NCBI GenBank assembly: GCA_947476325.1
Contig: CANJPZ010000002.1
Location: forward strand, 124,001-188,000
Direction: 5' to 3'
DNA from: Caulobacteraceae bacterium
GTDB taxonomy: Bacteria; Pseudomonadota; Alphaproteobacteria; Caulobacterales; Caulobacteraceae
Length of the DNA: 64,000 bases
Below the pieces are notes generated by a model that had not been told where the DNA came from, made no database searches, and was given only the letters and a program-made list of their open reading frames with translations. Both the position numbers and the translations under genes were made by a program. Below are positions 1 through 11,217 of the stretch, piece after piece. The first letter of the stretch is position 1. Each line of letters starts with the position of its first letter.

Positions 1-876
1 AAGTTCTTCGTCAAGGAAGTGATCATCCCGTCCAGCGCGGACAAGTTCGTCTTCCTGCTGGCGCCCCTGATCAGTTTCACCCTGGCCTTCGGGGCCTGGG
101 CGGTAATCCCGTTCGCGCCCGGCTGGGTGGTCTCGAACATCAATGTGGGCGTGCTCTACTTGTTCGCCATCTCGTCCCTGGGTGTCTACGGCATCATCAT
201 GGGCGGCTGGGCCTCGAACTCGAAGTACCCATTCCTCGGCGCCCTGCGGTCAGCGGCCCAGATGGTGTCCTACGAAGTCTCGATCGGCTTTGTGATCATC
301 ACCGTGATCCTTCTGGCCGGCACCATGAACCTGACCGGCATTGTCGAGGCCCAGAATGGCGGCATCTGGCACTGGAACTTCCTCGGCGGCGGCGGCCTGA
401 AGAACCTGCCGCTCGTCGTGATCATGGTCCCGATGACGGTGATCTTCTTCATCAGCTTCCTGGCCGAGACCAATCGTCCTCCGTTCGATCTGCCGGAGGC
501 GGAGTCGGAACTGGTGGCCGGTTACCAGGTCGAATATTCCTCGACACCCTATCTGCTGTTCATGATCGGCGAGTACGCCAACATCGTCCTGATGTGCGCC
601 CTGATCAATCTGCTGTTCCTTGGCGGATGGCACGCGCCCTGGCCGGAAGGCTTTACCGCCGGCTGGCCGGATCTGGCCCGCAACTTCTATTTCCTGCTGA
701 TCTTCATCATCAAGATCGTCTTCATGTTCTTCATGGTCGCCATGGCCAAGGCGATCGTGCCTCGCTACCGCTATGACCAGCTGATGCGCCTGGGCTGGAA
801 GGTGTTCCTGCCGATCAGCCTGGTTTCGGTCGTTGTCGTCGCCGCTTGGCGCGTCTTCGTGACGGGGGCCGTATGA
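1..876 (+). CDS. nuoH: NADH-quinone oxidoreductase subunit H (partial, 5' end outside window)
   Basis: Membrane subunit of respiratory complex I that links the peripheral arm and the quinone site to the proton-pumping arm. The frame is open from base 1, so the N-terminus lies upstream; 291 codons are visible. The conserved loop with [20 protein letters not shown] lies around 463-525, and several hydrophobic segments surround it. The C-terminus is RVFVTGAV. Its TGA stop overlaps the ATG of a small lipoprotein gene as ATGA. It is followed by nuoI to nuoN in the usual order. Family assignment is secure. Confidence 0.97.
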   Translation, partial: KFFVKEVIIPSSADKFVFLLAPLISFTLAFGAWAVIPFAPGWVVSNINVGVLYLFAISSLGVYGIIMGGWASNSKYPFLGALRSAAQMVSYEVSIGFVIITVILLAGTMNLTGIVEAQNGGIWHWNFLGGGGLKNLPLVVIMVPMTVIFFISFLAETNRPPFDLPEAESELVAGYQVEYSSTPYLLFMIGEYANIVLMCALINLLFLGGWHAPWPEGFTAGWPDLARNFYFLLIFIIKIVFMFFMVAMAKAIVPRYRYDQLMRLGWKVFLPISLVSVVVVAAWRVFVTGAV

Positions 877-1085
877 TCAGGATCGTTCTCATCCTTGGCG
901 CCGCCGCCGTGCTGTCCGCGTGTGAGGACCTGCCGACCTATGAGGCGCCGATCTCGAATGGTGGGCGTTCTACGGCCCAGGTCAACCGGTCGGCCGCAGA
1001 GTCACGCTGTGGTCCGGCGGGCATCAATCAGAGGCCGGATTCGGACGGCACGTCCCCGGGCGACTACAGGTGCGGGAAAAACTGA
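873..1085 (+). CDS. Small lipoprotein embedded in the nuo operon
   Basis: A 70-residue protein with a bacterial lipoprotein signal: [17 protein letters not shown], with lipobox LSAC and modified Cys17, followed by a Glu. The mature part is polar and Gly/Ser/Asn-rich, with two more cysteines that could pair. It starts inside the nuoH stop (ATGA), and its TGA overlaps the nuoI ATG (TGATG), so it is probably translationally coupled to both. I do not recognise a family. The double overlap and clean lipobox argue that it is a real gene. Co-expression with complex I is inferred from position only; no function is claimed. Confidence 0.75.
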   Translation: MIRIVLILGAAAVLSACEDLPTYEAPISNGGRSTAQVNRSAAESRCGPAGINQRPDSDGTSPGDYRCGKN

Positions 1086-1576
1086 TGCTGGAACGTATCG
1101 TCCAGGCGGCGAAGGGTGCGGCTCTGCTGGATTTCGGCGGCGCCTTCATGCTGGGCATGAAGCACATGCTGCGGCCCAAGAAGACCATCCTCTATCCGAA
1201 TGAGCGCAACCCGCAGAGCCCGCGTTTCCGGGGCGAGCATGCGCTGCGTCGTTATCCAAACGGCGAGGAACGCTGCATCGCCTGCAAGCTGTGCGAAGCA
1301 GTCTGCCCGGCCCAGGCCATCACCATCGAGTCCGAACCGCGCGAAGACGGCTCGCGCCGCACCACGCGCTACGACATCGACATGGTCAAATGCATCTACT
1401 GCGGCCTGTGCCAGGAGGCCTGCCCGGTGGATGCCATTGTCGAGGGACCGAACATCGAGTTCGCCGTCGAGACGCGGGAAGAACTTTACTACGACAAGGC
1501 GCGGCTGCTTTCGAACGGCGACCGCTGGGAGCGAGAAATCGCGAGAAATCTGGAGTTGGACGCGCCCTACCGCTAA
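1085..1576 (+). CDS. nuoI: NADH-quinone oxidoreductase subunit I
   Basis: Ferredoxin-like complex I subunit of 163 residues that carries two [4Fe-4S] clusters passing electrons towards the quinone site. Both binding motifs are present: [12 protein letters not shown] and [12 protein letters not shown]. The ATG at 1085 overlaps the stop of the upstream lipoprotein. An in-frame GTG five codons earlier (1070) is possible, but the protein starting [11 protein letters not shown] matches the family better. A gap of 42 bases separates it from nuoJ. Confidence 0.97.
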   Translation: MLERIVQAAKGAALLDFGGAFMLGMKHMLRPKKTILYPNERNPQSPRFRGEHALRRYPNGEERCIACKLCEAVCPAQAITIESEPREDGSRRTTRYDIDMVKCIYCGLCQEACPVDAIVEGPNIEFAVETREELYYDKARLLSNGDRWEREIARNLELDAPYR

Positions 1577-1618
1577 CAGGCGGATGGACGTGATTCCGAA
1601 AGGGGATCTGGGCTAGGG

Positions 1619-2233
1619 ATGATACAGGCGCTCGCCTTTTATGTGATGGCCGCAGTGACCGTCTTGGCGGCGCTCGCGGTCGTGGGCGCGCGCAATCCCG
1701 TGCACTCGGTGCTGTTCCTGATCACCGCCTTCTTCTCGGCGGCGGGCCTGTTCGTCCTGCTGGGGGCCGAGTTTCTCGCCATGCTTCTGGTCGTGGTCTA
1801 CGTCGGCGCGGTGGCGGTGCTGTTCCTGTTCGTCGTCATGATGCTCGACATCGATTTCGCCAAGCTGAAGGCCGGGTTTGCCCAGTACCTTCCGATCGGC
1901 GGGCTGGTTGGCGGCATACTGGCCACCGAGATGATCCTGGTGGCGCTGGCTGTCGGCCGCGAAGGCGCGGCGGCCAAGAACGCCTTACCGGACGCCAATG
2001 CGGGCGGGGCCTCAAACATCGAGGCCATCGGCCAGGTGCTTTACACCGACTATTCTTATTTCTTTGAGGCGGCCGGGCTGATCCTTCTGGTGGCCATGAT
2101 CGGCGCCATTGTGCTGACCCTGCGCCACAAGCCCCACGTCAAGCGCCAGGATATCGGCGCCCAGGTCGCACGCACGCCGAAAAAGGGCATGGAAGTGGTT
2201 CAGATCAAACCGGGCTCGGGGGTGGAGCTGTGA
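1619..2233 (+). CDS. nuoJ: NADH-quinone oxidoreductase subunit J
   Basis: Integral membrane subunit of complex I, 204 residues with about five hydrophobic helices. The segment [20 protein letters not shown] is the family signature, including the helix that carries a pi-bulge in known structures. The polar C-terminal tail ([20 protein letters not shown]) is cytoplasmic by inference. The stop overlaps the GTG start of nuoK (GTGA), so the two are coupled. Confidence 0.96.
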   Translation: MIQALAFYVMAAVTVLAALAVVGARNPVHSVLFLITAFFSAAGLFVLLGAEFLAMLLVVVYVGAVAVLFLFVVMMLDIDFAKLKAGFAQYLPIGGLVGGILATEMILVALAVGREGAAAKNALPDANAGGASNIEAIGQVLYTDYSYFFEAAGLILLVAMIGAIVLTLRHKPHVKRQDIGAQVARTPKKGMEVVQIKPGSGVEL

Positions 2234-2538
2234 CCATCGGCCTTGCCCACTATCTGACAGTCGCGGCGATCCTGTTCACCATCGGTGTGTTCGGCATCTT
2301 CGTGAACCGCAAGAACATCATCGTGATCCTGATGTCGATCGAGCTGATCCTGCTGGCGGTGAACATTAATCTGGTGGCCTTTTCGGCCTATCTGCACGAC
2401 ATCACCGGCCAGATCTTCGCCATGTTCGTGCTCACCGTCGCCGCGGCCGAAGCCGCGGTCGGTCTGGCCATCCTGGTCACCTTCTTCCGCAACCGCGGCG
2501 ACATCGAGGTAGACGACGCCTCGGTGATGAAGGGGTAG
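2230..2538 (+). CDS. nuoK: NADH-quinone oxidoreductase subunit K
   Basis: Small three-helix membrane subunit of complex I, 102 residues, related to MrpC-type antiporter subunits. The segment [20 protein letters not shown] contains the conserved membrane glutamate (IEL), and a second acidic position lies in AAAEAAVG. The start is GTG overlapping the nuoJ stop; this gives the standard N-terminus ([14 protein letters not shown]). Nine bases separate it from nuoL. Confidence 0.96.
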   Translation: MTIGLAHYLTVAAILFTIGVFGIFVNRKNIIVILMSIELILLAVNINLVAFSAYLHDITGQIFAMFVLTVAAAEAAVGLAILVTFFRNRGDIEVDDASVMKG

Positions 2539-2547
2539 GGCGCGCGC

Positions 2548-4611
2548 GTGGAAAGTCTCGTAACCCTTCTGGTCTTCGCGCCCTTCATCGCCTCGCTGGT
2601 GGCAGGCCTGTTCGGCCGCCGCATTGGCAATGTCGCCAGCCAGAGCGTCACCACCGGCGCCCTGTTCCTGTCCTGTGCCCTTGCCTGGTACGTATTTTCG
2701 AAGTGGACATGGGGCGGGCTCGAGCCGTTCACTGTCACGGTCGCGCCGTTCATTCATGTCGGCCAGTTCATCTCCAACTGGTCAATCCGCATTGACGCCC
2801 TGTCGGCGGTGATGCTGATCGTGGTGACGACGGTATCGGCCCTCGTGCACCTCTACAGCTGGGGTTACATGGCCGAGGACGATTCCAAGCCCCGGTTCTT
2901 CGCCTATCTGTCGTTCTTCACCTTCGCCATGCTGGCGCTGGTTACTTCGGCCGACTTCATGCAGCTGTTCTTCGGCTGGGAAGGGGTGGGGGTCGCCTCG
3001 TATCTGCTGATCGGCTTCTGGTTCAAGAAACCCACGGCCAACGCCGCCGCCATCAAGGCCTTCGTCGTCAACCGGGTCGGTGACTTCGGTTTCGCCCTCG
3101 GCATCATGACCATATTCTGGGCCTTTGGCTCGATCCAGTTCGCCGAGATCTTCCCGCAGGTTGCGCACCTGGCCGGCAAGGCCTGGTGGTTCGCCGGACA
3201 TAACTGGCGGCTGATGGACCTGGCCTGTGTGCTGCTGTTCATCGGCGCCATGGGCAAGTCGGCCCAGTTCTTCCTGCACACCTGGCTGCCTGACGCCATG
3301 GAAGGCCCGACCCCGGTCTCGGCCCTGATCCACGCGGCGACCATGGTCACCGCCGGCGTCTATATGGTCTGCCTGCTTTCACCGATGTTCGAGTATGCGC
3401 CGGACGCCAAGAACGTCGTGGCTGTCATCGGCGCGGTCACGGCCCTGTTCGCCGCCACCGTGGGTCTGACCCAGAACGATATCAAACGGGTCATCGCCTA
3501 TTCGACCTGTTCGCAGCTGGGTTACATGTTCTTCGCCGCCGGCGTCGGCGCCTATCAGGCGGCCATGTTCCACCTGTTCACCCACGCCTTCTTCAAGGCC
3601 CTGCTGTTCCTGGGCGCCGGATCGGTGATCCACGGCATGCACCACGAGCAGGACATGCGGAAATACGGCGCCATCGCCAAGTTCATGCCCATTACCTACG
3701 CGGTGATGACCATCGGCACGATCGCCATCACCGGCCTGGGGATTCCGGGTCTGGATCTCGGCTTCGCCGGTTTCTATTCCAAGGACACCATCATCGAGGC
3801 GGCCTTCGCAGCTGGCGGAAACAACCCGGTCGGCCTGTTCGCGAGCATTGTCGGTGTCGTGGTTGCGGGCCTGACCGCCTTCTATTCCTGGCGCGTCGCC
3901 TTCTTCACCTTCAACGGTCACGCCCGGTGGGGCGCCGCCTCTCATGGCGATGATCACGCCAGCCATGCCCAGATCGAAACCCATACCGAACCGACAGGTC
4001 ATGACGATCACGCTCACGTCCATGATGACCACGGACATGATCACAAGCCGCATGAAAGCCCGCTGGTCATGCTGATCCCGCTGATCGTGCTTGCCGTCGG
4101 CGCCATCGCTTCGGGTTTTGTGTTTTTCGAGCATTTCGTTGGCGAGGGTCAGGCCGAGTTCTGGCGTGGCGCCATCTTCACGGCGCCCACCAACCACGTC
4201 CTGCACGAGGCTCATCAGACGCCGCTGTGGCTCAAGACCGTTCCTCTGGTCGTCTCGGTTCTGGGCTTGCTGGTTGCGGCCTACATGTACCTGCTGAAGG
4301 AAGGCCTTGGCGCTCGCCTCGCGGCCCAGAAGGGCATGCTGTACCTGTTCTCCTACAACAAATGGTACTTCGACGAGCTCTATGAGGCGACCTTCTTACG
4401 CGCCGCCCGCTGGCTGGGTGACCTGTTCTGGAAGGTCGGTGACAAGAAGATCATCGATGGTCTTGGACCCGATGGCGTCGCCGCCACCTCGGCTGCGGTC
4501 GGCAAGTTTGCCGGCCGTCTGCAGACCGGTTTTGTCTATCACTATGCGTTCGTGATGCTGCTGGGCGTGCTCGGCCTGCTGTCGTTCGCCTTCTGGGCCT
4601 GGGGTTCTTAG
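2548..4611 (+). CDS. nuoL: NADH-quinone oxidoreductase subunit L
   Basis: Largest proton-pumping antiporter-like subunit of complex I, 687 residues, with the long lateral helix near the C-terminus. The conserved core is seen in [38 protein letters not shown] and [13 protein letters not shown] loop at about residues 466-502 is packed with histidine and aspartate (12 His in under 40 residues), which is not part of the core fold. GTG start at 2548, preceded by an A/G-rich stretch (AAGGGGTAGGG). The stop directly abuts nuoM. Confidence 0.97.
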   Translation: MESLVTLLVFAPFIASLVAGLFGRRIGNVASQSVTTGALFLSCALAWYVFSKWTWGGLEPFTVTVAPFIHVGQFISNWSIRIDALSAVMLIVVTTVSALVHLYSWGYMAEDDSKPRFFAYLSFFTFAMLALVTSADFMQLFFGWEGVGVASYLLIGFWFKKPTANAAAIKAFVVNRVGDFGFALGIMTIFWAFGSIQFAEIFPQVAHLAGKAWWFAGHNWRLMDLACVLLFIGAMGKSAQFFLHTWLPDAMEGPTPVSALIHAATMVTAGVYMVCLLSPMFEYAPDAKNVVAVIGAVTALFAATVGLTQNDIKRVIAYSTCSQLGYMFFAAGVGAYQAAMFHLFTHAFFKALLFLGAGSVIHGMHHEQDMRKYGAIAKFMPITYAVMTIGTIAITGLGIPGLDLGFAGFYSKDTIIEAAFAAGGNNPVGLFASIVGVVVAGLTAFYSWRVAFFTFNGHARWGAASHGDDHASHAQIETHTEPTGHDDHAHVHDDHGHDHKPHESPLVMLIPLIVLAVGAIASGFVFFEHFVGEGQAEFWRGAIFTAPTNHVLHEAHQTPLWLKTVPLVVSVLGLLVAAYMYLLKEGLGARLAAQKGMLYLFSYNKWYFDELYEATFLRAARWLGDLFWKVGDKKIIDGLGPDGVAATSAAVGKFAGRLQTGFVYHYAFVMLLGVLGLLSFAFWAWGS

Positions 4612-6093
4612 ATGGGGCTCCTGTCGCTCACGACCTATTCGCCCCTGCTGGGCGTGGCGCTGATCCTGCTGCTCAAGGTTCTGGGCAAAGGCTCGGACAC
4701 CACGGCCAAGTGGATTGCGCTCGGGACGACGATCCTGACGCTGGCCCTGTCCATCGTCGTGGTCGCCGGATTCCATCCGGCCGATCCCGGTTTCCAGATG
4801 GTCGAGACCCACCGCTGGTTCGGCGTGCTCAACTACCGCATGGGCGTCGACGGCATCAGCGTGCTGTTCGTCCTGCTGACCACTTTCCTGCTGCCCCTGT
4901 GCATCCTGGGTGGCTGGAGCGTCATCAAGGAACGGGTCAGCGAGTATCTGATCGCTTTCCTGGTGCTTGAGGCCCTGGTGGTCGGGGTGTTCTGTGCGCT
5001 CGACCTGGTGCTGTTCTACCTGTTCTTCGAAGCCCAGCTGATCCCGATGTTCCTGATCATCGGCATCTGGGGCGGCAAGAACCGTGTCTATGCGGCCTTC
5101 AAGTTCTTCCTCTACACCCTGCTGGGCTCTGTCCTGATGCTCGCTGCGGTCCTGGCCATGATCGGGATTTCCGGCACATCCAGCATCCCGGACCTGATGG
5201 CCTACAAGTTCGCGCCGGGCGTCCAGACCTGGCTGTGGCTGGCTTTCTTCGCCTCGTTCGCGGTCAAGATGCCGATGTGGCCGGTCCACACCTGGCTGCC
5301 AGACGCCCACGTCGAGGCGCCGACCGCCGGTTCGGTTATCCTGGCCGGCATCCTTTTGAAGATGGGCGGATACGGTTTCCTGCGTTTCTCCCTGCCGATG
5401 TTCCCCAACGCCAGCGAGATGTTCGCGCCCCTGGTCTTCGGCCTGTCGGCGATCGCCATCGTCTACACATCCCTGGTCGCCTTCCGTCAGACCGACATGA
5501 AAAAGCTGATCGCCTATTCCTCGGTCGCCCACATGGGCTTTGTGACCATGGGGATTTTCTCGGGCAACGCCGTCGGCGTGCAGGGCGCGGTGTTCCAGAT
5601 GCTGAGCCACGGGGTGATCTCGGGCGCGCTCTTCCTCATCGTCGGCGTGGTCTACGACCGCATGCACACCCGCGAGATTGCGGCCTATGGGGGGCTGGTG
5701 AACCGTATGCCCTGGTACGCGGCGGTGTTCATGTTGTTCACCATGGGCAACGTCGGCCTGCCGGGCACATCCGGATTTGTCGGTGAAATCCTGACCCTGA
5801 CCGGCGTCTACAAGGCCTCGACCTGGACGGCTCTGGTTGCAGCCAGCGGCGTCATCCTGTCGGCGGTTTATGCGCTCAGCCTCTATCGCCGGGTCGTGTT
5901 CGGTGAGCTGGTCAATCCCAAGCTGGCGGCAATTACCGACCTCGATACGCGCGAAGTGCTGATCTTTGCGCCGCTGATCGCCGGCACGCTGGTCCTGGGT
6001 CTGCAGCCCAATCTGGTGCTCGACGCCACCAGCGCCTCCGTCGACCATCTGGTCGCCGCCTACCAGGTCGCCATTGGGGGAGCGGTCCGATGA
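4612..6093 (+). CDS. nuoM: NADH-quinone oxidoreductase subunit M
   Basis: Second antiporter-like proton-pumping subunit, 493 residues, polytopic. Conserved segments include [40 protein letters not shown] and [13 protein letters not shown], with the expected Glu and Lys positions of the proton path. It begins immediately after the nuoL stop with no gap and overlaps nuoN by 4 bases (ATGA), so translation is coupled along the operon. Confidence 0.97.
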   Translation: MGLLSLTTYSPLLGVALILLLKVLGKGSDTTAKWIALGTTILTLALSIVVVAGFHPADPGFQMVETHRWFGVLNYRMGVDGISVLFVLLTTFLLPLCILGGWSVIKERVSEYLIAFLVLEALVVGVFCALDLVLFYLFFEAQLIPMFLIIGIWGGKNRVYAAFKFFLYTLLGSVLMLAAVLAMIGISGTSSIPDLMAYKFAPGVQTWLWLAFFASFAVKMPMWPVHTWLPDAHVEAPTAGSVILAGILLKMGGYGFLRFSLPMFPNASEMFAPLVFGLSAIAIVYTSLVAFRQTDMKKLIAYSSVAHMGFVTMGIFSGNAVGVQGAVFQMLSHGVISGALFLIVGVVYDRMHTREIAAYGGLVNRMPWYAAVFMLFTMGNVGLPGTSGFVGEILTLTGVYKASTWTALVAASGVILSAVYALSLYRRVVFGELVNPKLAAITDLDTREVLIFAPLIAGTLVLGLQPNLVLDATSASVDHLVAAYQVAIGGAVR

Positions 6094-7529
6094 ACAACAT
6101 CACCGACTCTCTGCGCATGGCCCATCCCGAGGTGATCCTCTCGGCGGTCACCATTCTTCTGACTGCTATCGGCGCCTTTGCCGGCCGCAAGGCCAGCCTG
6201 GTGGTCTCGGCCCTGGCCGTGATTTCCCTGATCGGCGTGGCCGTCATCGCCGCCATCGGCGTGCCGGTAGGTATAGCGTTCGGCGGAAGCTTCATTTCCG
6301 ATGCGGCAGCGTCCTACGCCAAGGTCGGCATCTATCTGATGAGCGCGGTGGCCGTCATTCTCGGTTACGGATGGCTGGGCCGGCTCAGCGCGCGTCAGTT
6401 CGAGTATCCGCTGCTGATCCTTCTGGCTGCCACCGGCATGGGCATTATGGTTTCGGCCGGAGACCTGATCTCGCTCTATATCGGCATCGAGCTGCAGTCC
6501 CTGGCCCTTTACGTCCTGGCTGCCTTCCGCCGTGACGATCCCAAGGCCTCAGAGGCCGGCCTGAAGTATTTCGTGCTTGGCGCCCTGTCGTCGGGCCTGC
6601 TGCTTTACGGCGCCAGCCTGATCTACGGGTTCGCCGGTTCGACCCATTTCGACGTCATCGCCGCGGCCGTGAAGGCCGGGACAGGAACTGGCGTCCTCTT
6701 CGGCCTGGTTTTCCTGATCTGCGGTCTGGCCTTCAAGGTCTCGGCCGCGCCGTTCCATATGTGGACCCCGGACGTCTACGAAGGCGCTCCAACGCCGGTC
6801 GTCGCCTTCTTCACTGCGGCGCCCAAGCTGGCGGCCATGGTCCTGATCCTGAGAGTTCTCTACACGGGCTTCCCCGACAACATCGAGCAATGGCGTCAGA
6901 TCATCCTGCTGATTGCCATCGTCTCGGTCGGCGTCGGCGCCTTTGCGGGACTGGTCCAGAGCAACATCAAGCGCCTGCTGGCCTATTCCTCGATCGCCAA
7001 CATGGGCTACGTCCTGATCGGCCTGTCGGCAGGCAACCACGAGGGCGCCCAGGCCGTCCTGATCTTCATGTCCCTGTACATGATCGACGCGACCGGATTC
7101 TTCGCGGCCCTGACGGCGCTGTCACGCGGCGGCAAGCCGATGGAGACCATCGCCGACATGGCCGGTCTGTCGCGCACCAACCCGGCCATGGCGATCACCA
7201 TCACCCTGCTGGCCTTCTCGGCCATGGGTATTCCGCCGCTGCCGGGATTCTGGGGCAAGTTCTATGTCTTCAAGGCAGCCATCGACGCCGGCCAGTGGCC
7301 GATCGCCGTGGCTGGCCTGGTGGGCAGTGTCGTGGCGGCCTTCTACTACCTGCGTCTGGTCAAGGTCATGTGGCTGGATGACTCACCGGGCGCGGTGGAC
7401 AAGGGCCCGCTCGATGCGCGCATCGTCGCCTTCGCCAGCGCTCTGTTCGCCTTCCCGCTGGTCATGATCGGACTGACCTGGATCGAGCATTATTCGGGCT
7501 ATGCCGCGGACGCTTTCGGCCTGCTTTGA
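6090..7529 (+). CDS. nuoN: NADH-quinone oxidoreductase subunit N
   Basis: Third antiporter-like subunit of complex I, 479 residues, polytopic. Typical segments: [40 protein letters not shown] and [17 protein letters not shown]. Last gene of the nuo operon here. Its TGA overlaps the TTG start of birA, as nuoN-birA pairs often do in alphaproteobacteria. Confidence 0.97.
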   Translation: MNNITDSLRMAHPEVILSAVTILLTAIGAFAGRKASLVVSALAVISLIGVAVIAAIGVPVGIAFGGSFISDAAASYAKVGIYLMSAVAVILGYGWLGRLSARQFEYPLLILLAATGMGIMVSAGDLISLYIGIELQSLALYVLAAFRRDDPKASEAGLKYFVLGALSSGLLLYGASLIYGFAGSTHFDVIAAAVKAGTGTGVLFGLVFLICGLAFKVSAAPFHMWTPDVYEGAPTPVVAFFTAAPKLAAMVLILRVLYTGFPDNIEQWRQIILLIAIVSVGVGAFAGLVQSNIKRLLAYSSIANMGYVLIGLSAGNHEGAQAVLIFMSLYMIDATGFFAALTALSRGGKPMETIADMAGLSRTNPAMAITITLLAFSAMGIPPLPGFWGKFYVFKAAIDAGQWPIAVAGLVGSVVAAFYYLRLVKVMWLDDSPGAVDKGPLDARIVAFASALFAFPLVMIGLTWIEHYSGYAADAFGLL

Positions 7530-8266
7530 CCGATCCCATCCCGACCATCCTCTACGATGTGATCGACTCCACCAACGCCGAGGCGCGCCGCCGGGCGGAA
7601 GCCGGTGAGACCGGTCCCATGTGGATCGCCGCCAGCCGCCAGACCGCCGGTCGGGGCCGGAGAGGGCGCGACTGGGAAAGCCCCACAGGCAATCTGGCCG
7701 CCACCTTGCTGCTGACTACTGAGCAGCCGCCGGCCGAAGCCGCTCAACTGTCCTTCGTCGCCGCTCTGGCCGTCGCCGATGCGCTCGGCGAGTACGAGCC
7801 CGACGCGCCGATCCGGGTCAAATGGCCGAATGATGTGATGATCGGCGCCGATAAGGTCAGCGGTATCCTGGTGGAGTCCGGCCGCGCCGCCGAGGGGCTG
7901 CTGTGGGTCGCCATTGGCATCGGCATCAACCTGGCCAAACCGCCGGAAGTCACCGAGCGGCCGGCCACCAGCCTGGCTGCACACATGGACGATGCGCCGC
8001 CCGCCATGGAGGACGCGCTCGAGGTTCTGGCCGCCTTTTTCGACGAATGGCTCGGGCTGTGGCTCAGCCTTGGCTTTCCCGTTGTAGCCGACGCCTGGAC
8101 CGCCAGAGCCTATGGTCTGGGACAGATCTGCACCGCCCGGCTGGCCAACGAGACCCTGGAAGGAATCGCCGAGGGACTGGACGAGGACGGCGCGCTCAGG
8201 CTTAGGCTGTCGGACGGGACCATCCGCCGGATCAACGCCGGCGATGTCTTCTTTGGAGAGGCCTGA
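7526..8266 (+). CDS. birA: Biotin-[acetyl-CoA-carboxylase] ligase, short form
   Basis: Attaches biotin to biotin carboxyl carrier proteins in two steps via biotinyl-AMP. 246 residues. It shows the adenylate-binding GRGRRGRDW at about residues 46-54 and the KWPNDVM motif. There is no N-terminal helix-turn-helix, so it is the catalytic-only (group I) form and should not act as the biotin-operon repressor. The start is TTG at 7526, overlapping the nuoN stop; the alternatives would remove the conserved IDSTNAEA segment. One-base overlap with coaX (TGATG). Confidence 0.93.
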   Translation: MTDPIPTILYDVIDSTNAEARRRAEAGETGPMWIAASRQTAGRGRRGRDWESPTGNLAATLLLTTEQPPAEAAQLSFVAALAVADALGEYEPDAPIRVKWPNDVMIGADKVSGILVESGRAAEGLLWVAIGIGINLAKPPEVTERPATSLAAHMDDAPPAMEDALEVLAAFFDEWLGLWLSLGFPVVADAWTARAYGLGQICTARLANETLEGIAEGLDEDGALRLRLSDGTIRRINAGDVFFGEA

Positions 8267-9045
8267 TGCTGCTGGCTATCGAGCAAGGCAACACCAATAC
8301 CCTGTTCGCCATTCATGACGGAACAGCCTGGCTGGCCGAATGGCGCACGGCGACCGATTCCAAGCGCACCGCTGACGAATACGCCGTCTGGCTGGTTCAG
8401 CTTCTGGAACTGCAGAAGCTGGATCTTTCGATCCTCGACGGCTGCATCATCTCGTCCGTCGTGCCGCAGTCGCTGTTCAATCTGCGGAATCTGGCCCGAC
8501 GCTATCTCAAGGTCGAACCCCTGGTGATCGGCGAGAATGTCGATCTCGGGATCGAAGTGCGCATCACCAAGCCGTCCGAGGCCGGCGCCGACCGTCTGGT
8601 CAATGCCGTGGGCGCCCACATGGTCTATCCGGGCGACCTGATCGTCATCGATTCCGGCACCGCCACCACCTTCGACATCGTCGCGGCCGATGGTGGGCTG
8701 GAGGGCAGCGCCATCGCGCCCGGTATCAACCTGTCCATGCAGGCCCTGCACGAAGCGGCCGCCAAACTACCCCGCATCGCCATCCAGCGTCCCAATAACG
8801 CCATTGGCAAGGATACCGTTGAGGCCATGCAGTCGGGCGTCTTCTGGGGCTATATCGCCCTGATCGAAGGCCTGGTGACGCGGATCAAGACCGAGTGGGG
8901 CAAGCCCATGACCGTCGTAGGCACCGGCGGCGTCGCTTCCCTCTTTGAAGGCGCCACCAACGCCATCGACCACTTCGACCCGGATCTGACCATCCGCGGC
9001 ATGCTCGAAATCTGGCGGCGCAATCAGCCGACCCCAAGGACCTGA
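8266..9045 (+). CDS. coaX: Type III pantothenate kinase
   Basis: Phosphorylates pantothenate, the first step of coenzyme A synthesis. 259 residues, ASKHA fold. Motifs: the N-terminal phosphate loop [23 protein letters not shown] around residues 107-118, and [12 protein letters not shown]. The first motif has Glu6 where the family usually has Asp (DxGNT). The rest of the protein looks intact, so this may be a lineage-wide substitution. Overlaps birA and rnj by one base each. Confidence 0.93.
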   Translation: MLLAIEQGNTNTLFAIHDGTAWLAEWRTATDSKRTADEYAVWLVQLLELQKLDLSILDGCIISSVVPQSLFNLRNLARRYLKVEPLVIGENVDLGIEVRITKPSEAGADRLVNAVGAHMVYPGDLIVIDSGTATTFDIVAADGGLEGSAIAPGINLSMQALHEAAAKLPRIAIQRPNNAIGKDTVEAMQSGVFWGYIALIEGLVTRIKTEWGKPMTVVGTGGVASLFEGATNAIDHFDPDLTIRGMLEIWRRNQPTPRT

Positions 9046-10724
9046 TGACCAAACACGACAAGGACGAACTCGTCTTCCTGCCGCTCGGCGGGTCGAACGA
9101 GATCGGCATGAACTTCAATCTCTATGGCTATGGCCCGCCGCACGCCCGCAAGTGGATCGTTGTAGATCTGGGTGTCACCTTCGGCGACCTGACCACACCG
9201 GGCGTCGAACTGATCCTGCCCGACCCCACCTTCATCGAGGAACACGCTGACGACATCCTGGGCATCGTTCTGACCCACGCCCACGAAGACCATATCGGCG
9301 CGGTTGGCTGGCTGTGGCCGCGCCTGAAGGCGCCGCTCTATGCCACACCCTTCACCGCATATCTGCTGCGCGAAAAGCTTCGCGAGGCCGGCATCCTCGA
9401 GGACGTTGATCTGACCGAAGTGCCACTCTCGGGATCGATCAAGCTTGGCCCCTTTGAGCTTGAACTCATTACACTAACCCATTCGATTCCCGAACCAAAC
9501 GGCGTGGCTATCCGCACGCCTCTGGGCACGATCCTGCACACCGGCGACTGGAAGATCGATCCTGATCCCCTGCTGGGCGGCGTGACTGACGCGGACGCCA
9601 TCAGGAAGCTGGGCGATGAGGGAATCCTCGCCATGGTCTGCGATTCCACCAACGTCTTCGTGGACGGGGTGGCCGGTTCCGAAGCCGATGTTCGCATCGC
9701 CATGACCCGTCTGATCGGCTCGCTGAAGGGCAAGATCGCCGCGGCCTGTTTTGCCTCCAATGTCGCGCGCATGGACACCATCATCCGCGCAGCCCAGGCC
9801 AATGACCGTCGCGTCTGCCTGGTCGGCCGCTCCATGCATCGCATGGCCGCCGCCGCCCGGCACGTCGGTCTGTTCAAGGGCGTGTCAGACTTCGTCAGCG
9901 AGGACGAGAGCGGCTACTTCCCGCCGGAAAAGATTCTCTATCTGTGCACCGGATCGCAGGGCGAACCCCGCGCCGCCCTGTTCCGCATCGCCGAGGGCAC
10001 GCACCGGCACGTAACGTTAGGGCAGGGGGATCACTGCATCTTTTCCAGCCGGGTCATCCCCGGCAACGAGGTGGCGATCCGCAACCTGCAGAACACCATG
10101 GCCGAGCGCGGGGTACGCATCCACACCGACCGTGAGCACCCGGGAATCCACGTCTCCGGCCACCCGTGCCGGGACGAGCTGAAGGAAATGTACCAGTGGG
10201 CGCGCCCGCAGATCGCCATCCCTACCCACGGCGAGCGGCGGCACCTGCTAGAACATGCCGCTTTCGCCCGTGACCTGCAGGTCGGTCAGGCCATCGCGCC
10301 GCGCAACGGCGACATGGTGCGCCTGGCGCCCGGCCGGGCCGAGATCATCGACATGGTTCCCGCGGGGCGTCTCTACATCGACGGCGGCATGATCGTGCCC
10401 TCAAACGCCGAGCCCCTGCGCGAGCGCCGGCATGCGGCCTACAACGGCGTCCTGACTGTGTCCCTGGCCCTCGACGGCAAGGGCCGCATCGTCTCCGGAC
10501 CCCAGGTGCGCGGCATCGGCATGCCGGGCGATGCCGACTATTCCGTCGAAGACGCCCTCGACGACCTGGCCGACGAGGTCGAGGCGGTTGTGGTCAAGCT
10601 GAAAGGCGAGGCGCGCGACGACGACGAAGCCGTCGAAAACGCCATCAAGCGCGCGATGAAGAAGGCGGGCCAGCGGATCTGGGACCGGCGGCCGGTGGTC
10701 GAGGTGACGGTCTTGCGGGTGTGA
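9045..10724 (+). CDS. rnj: Ribonuclease J
   Basis: Metallo-beta-lactamase/beta-CASP ribonuclease with endo- and 5' exonuclease activity in RNA processing. 559 residues, as usual for RNase J. The zinc-binding motif HAHEDH is at residues 78-83, followed by LHTGDWKID and VCDSTNV. The beta-CASP part has GSQGEPRAAL and SGHPCRDE. ATG at 9045 overlaps the coaX stop. Placing rnj next to coaX and mce is common in alphaproteobacteria. Confidence 0.94.
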   Translation: MTKHDKDELVFLPLGGSNEIGMNFNLYGYGPPHARKWIVVDLGVTFGDLTTPGVELILPDPTFIEEHADDILGIVLTHAHEDHIGAVGWLWPRLKAPLYATPFTAYLLREKLREAGILEDVDLTEVPLSGSIKLGPFELELITLTHSIPEPNGVAIRTPLGTILHTGDWKIDPDPLLGGVTDADAIRKLGDEGILAMVCDSTNVFVDGVAGSEADVRIAMTRLIGSLKGKIAAACFASNVARMDTIIRAAQANDRRVCLVGRSMHRMAAAARHVGLFKGVSDFVSEDESGYFPPEKILYLCTGSQGEPRAALFRIAEGTHRHVTLGQGDHCIFSSRVIPGNEVAIRNLQNTMAERGVRIHTDREHPGIHVSGHPCRDELKEMYQWARPQIAIPTHGERRHLLEHAAFARDLQVGQAIAPRNGDMVRLAPGRAEIIDMVPAGRLYIDGGMIVPSNAEPLRERRHAAYNGVLTVSLALDGKGRIVSGPQVRGIGMPGDADYSVEDALDDLADEVEAVVVKLKGEARDDDEAVENAIKRAMKKAGQRIWDRRPVVEVTVLRV

Positions 10725-10794
10725 ACTTGCAGCGTGAGGGTGACGATTGGAGGCGGGGATGTTAGTAGCCGCGCAATCTTTCGGAGCACCTCCC

Positions 10795-11217
10795 ATGATC
10801 GGCAAACTGAACCACGTCGGCGTTGCAACGCCTTCTCTCGACGAAGCGGTGAAGCTCTATCGCGACGTCCTGGGCGCCACCGACATCACGCCCAAGCGGA
10901 CCATGGCCGAGCAGGGCGTCACCTTCCAGTTCGTCAACCTGGGCAACGCCCAGATCGAGCTGATCGAGCCCTATGGCGACGACAGCCCCATCCTTAATTT
11001 CCTGGCCAAGAACCCGCAAGGCGGCCAGCACCACATCTGCTTCGAGGTTGAAGACATCATCGCCGCCCGCGACGAGATGCGGGAAAAGGGCGCGCGCATC
11101 CTGGGCACCGGCGAGCCGCGCATCGGCGCCCACGGCACGCCGATCATCTTCCTGCATCCGAAGGACATGGGCGGTCAGCTGGTCGAGCTGATGGAAACCC
11201 CGAAGGCGCCGCACTGA
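10795..11217 (+). CDS. mce: Methylmalonyl-CoA epimerase
   Basis: Glyoxalase-fold enzyme interconverting the R and S forms of methylmalonyl-CoA in propionate metabolism. 140 residues with two vicinal-oxygen-chelate repeats. Metal ligands are visible in LNHVGVATPS and HHICFEVEDI, with a late glutamate in QLVELMETP. ATG at 10795 (MIGKLNHVG) has GGAG 8 bases upstream and fits the family. Another ATG at 10759 sits behind a stronger GGAGGCGGGG and would add 12 residues, so the true start is not settled. TGATG overlap with the next gene. Confidence 0.92.
   Translation: MIGKLNHVGVATPSLDEAVKLYRDVLGATDITPKRTMAEQGVTFQFVNLGNAQIELIEPYGDDSPILNFLAKNPQGGQHHICFEVEDIIAARDEMREKGARILGTGEPRIGAHGTPIIFLHPKDMGGQLVELMETPKAPH

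Noticed and set aside
4396-6048. Long open frame on the minus strand opposite nuoM
   Set aside because: It is antisense to a highly conserved gene, its composition is rich in Asp, Gln, His and Arg as expected from reading G+C-rich membrane-protein codons backwards, and it matches nothing known.
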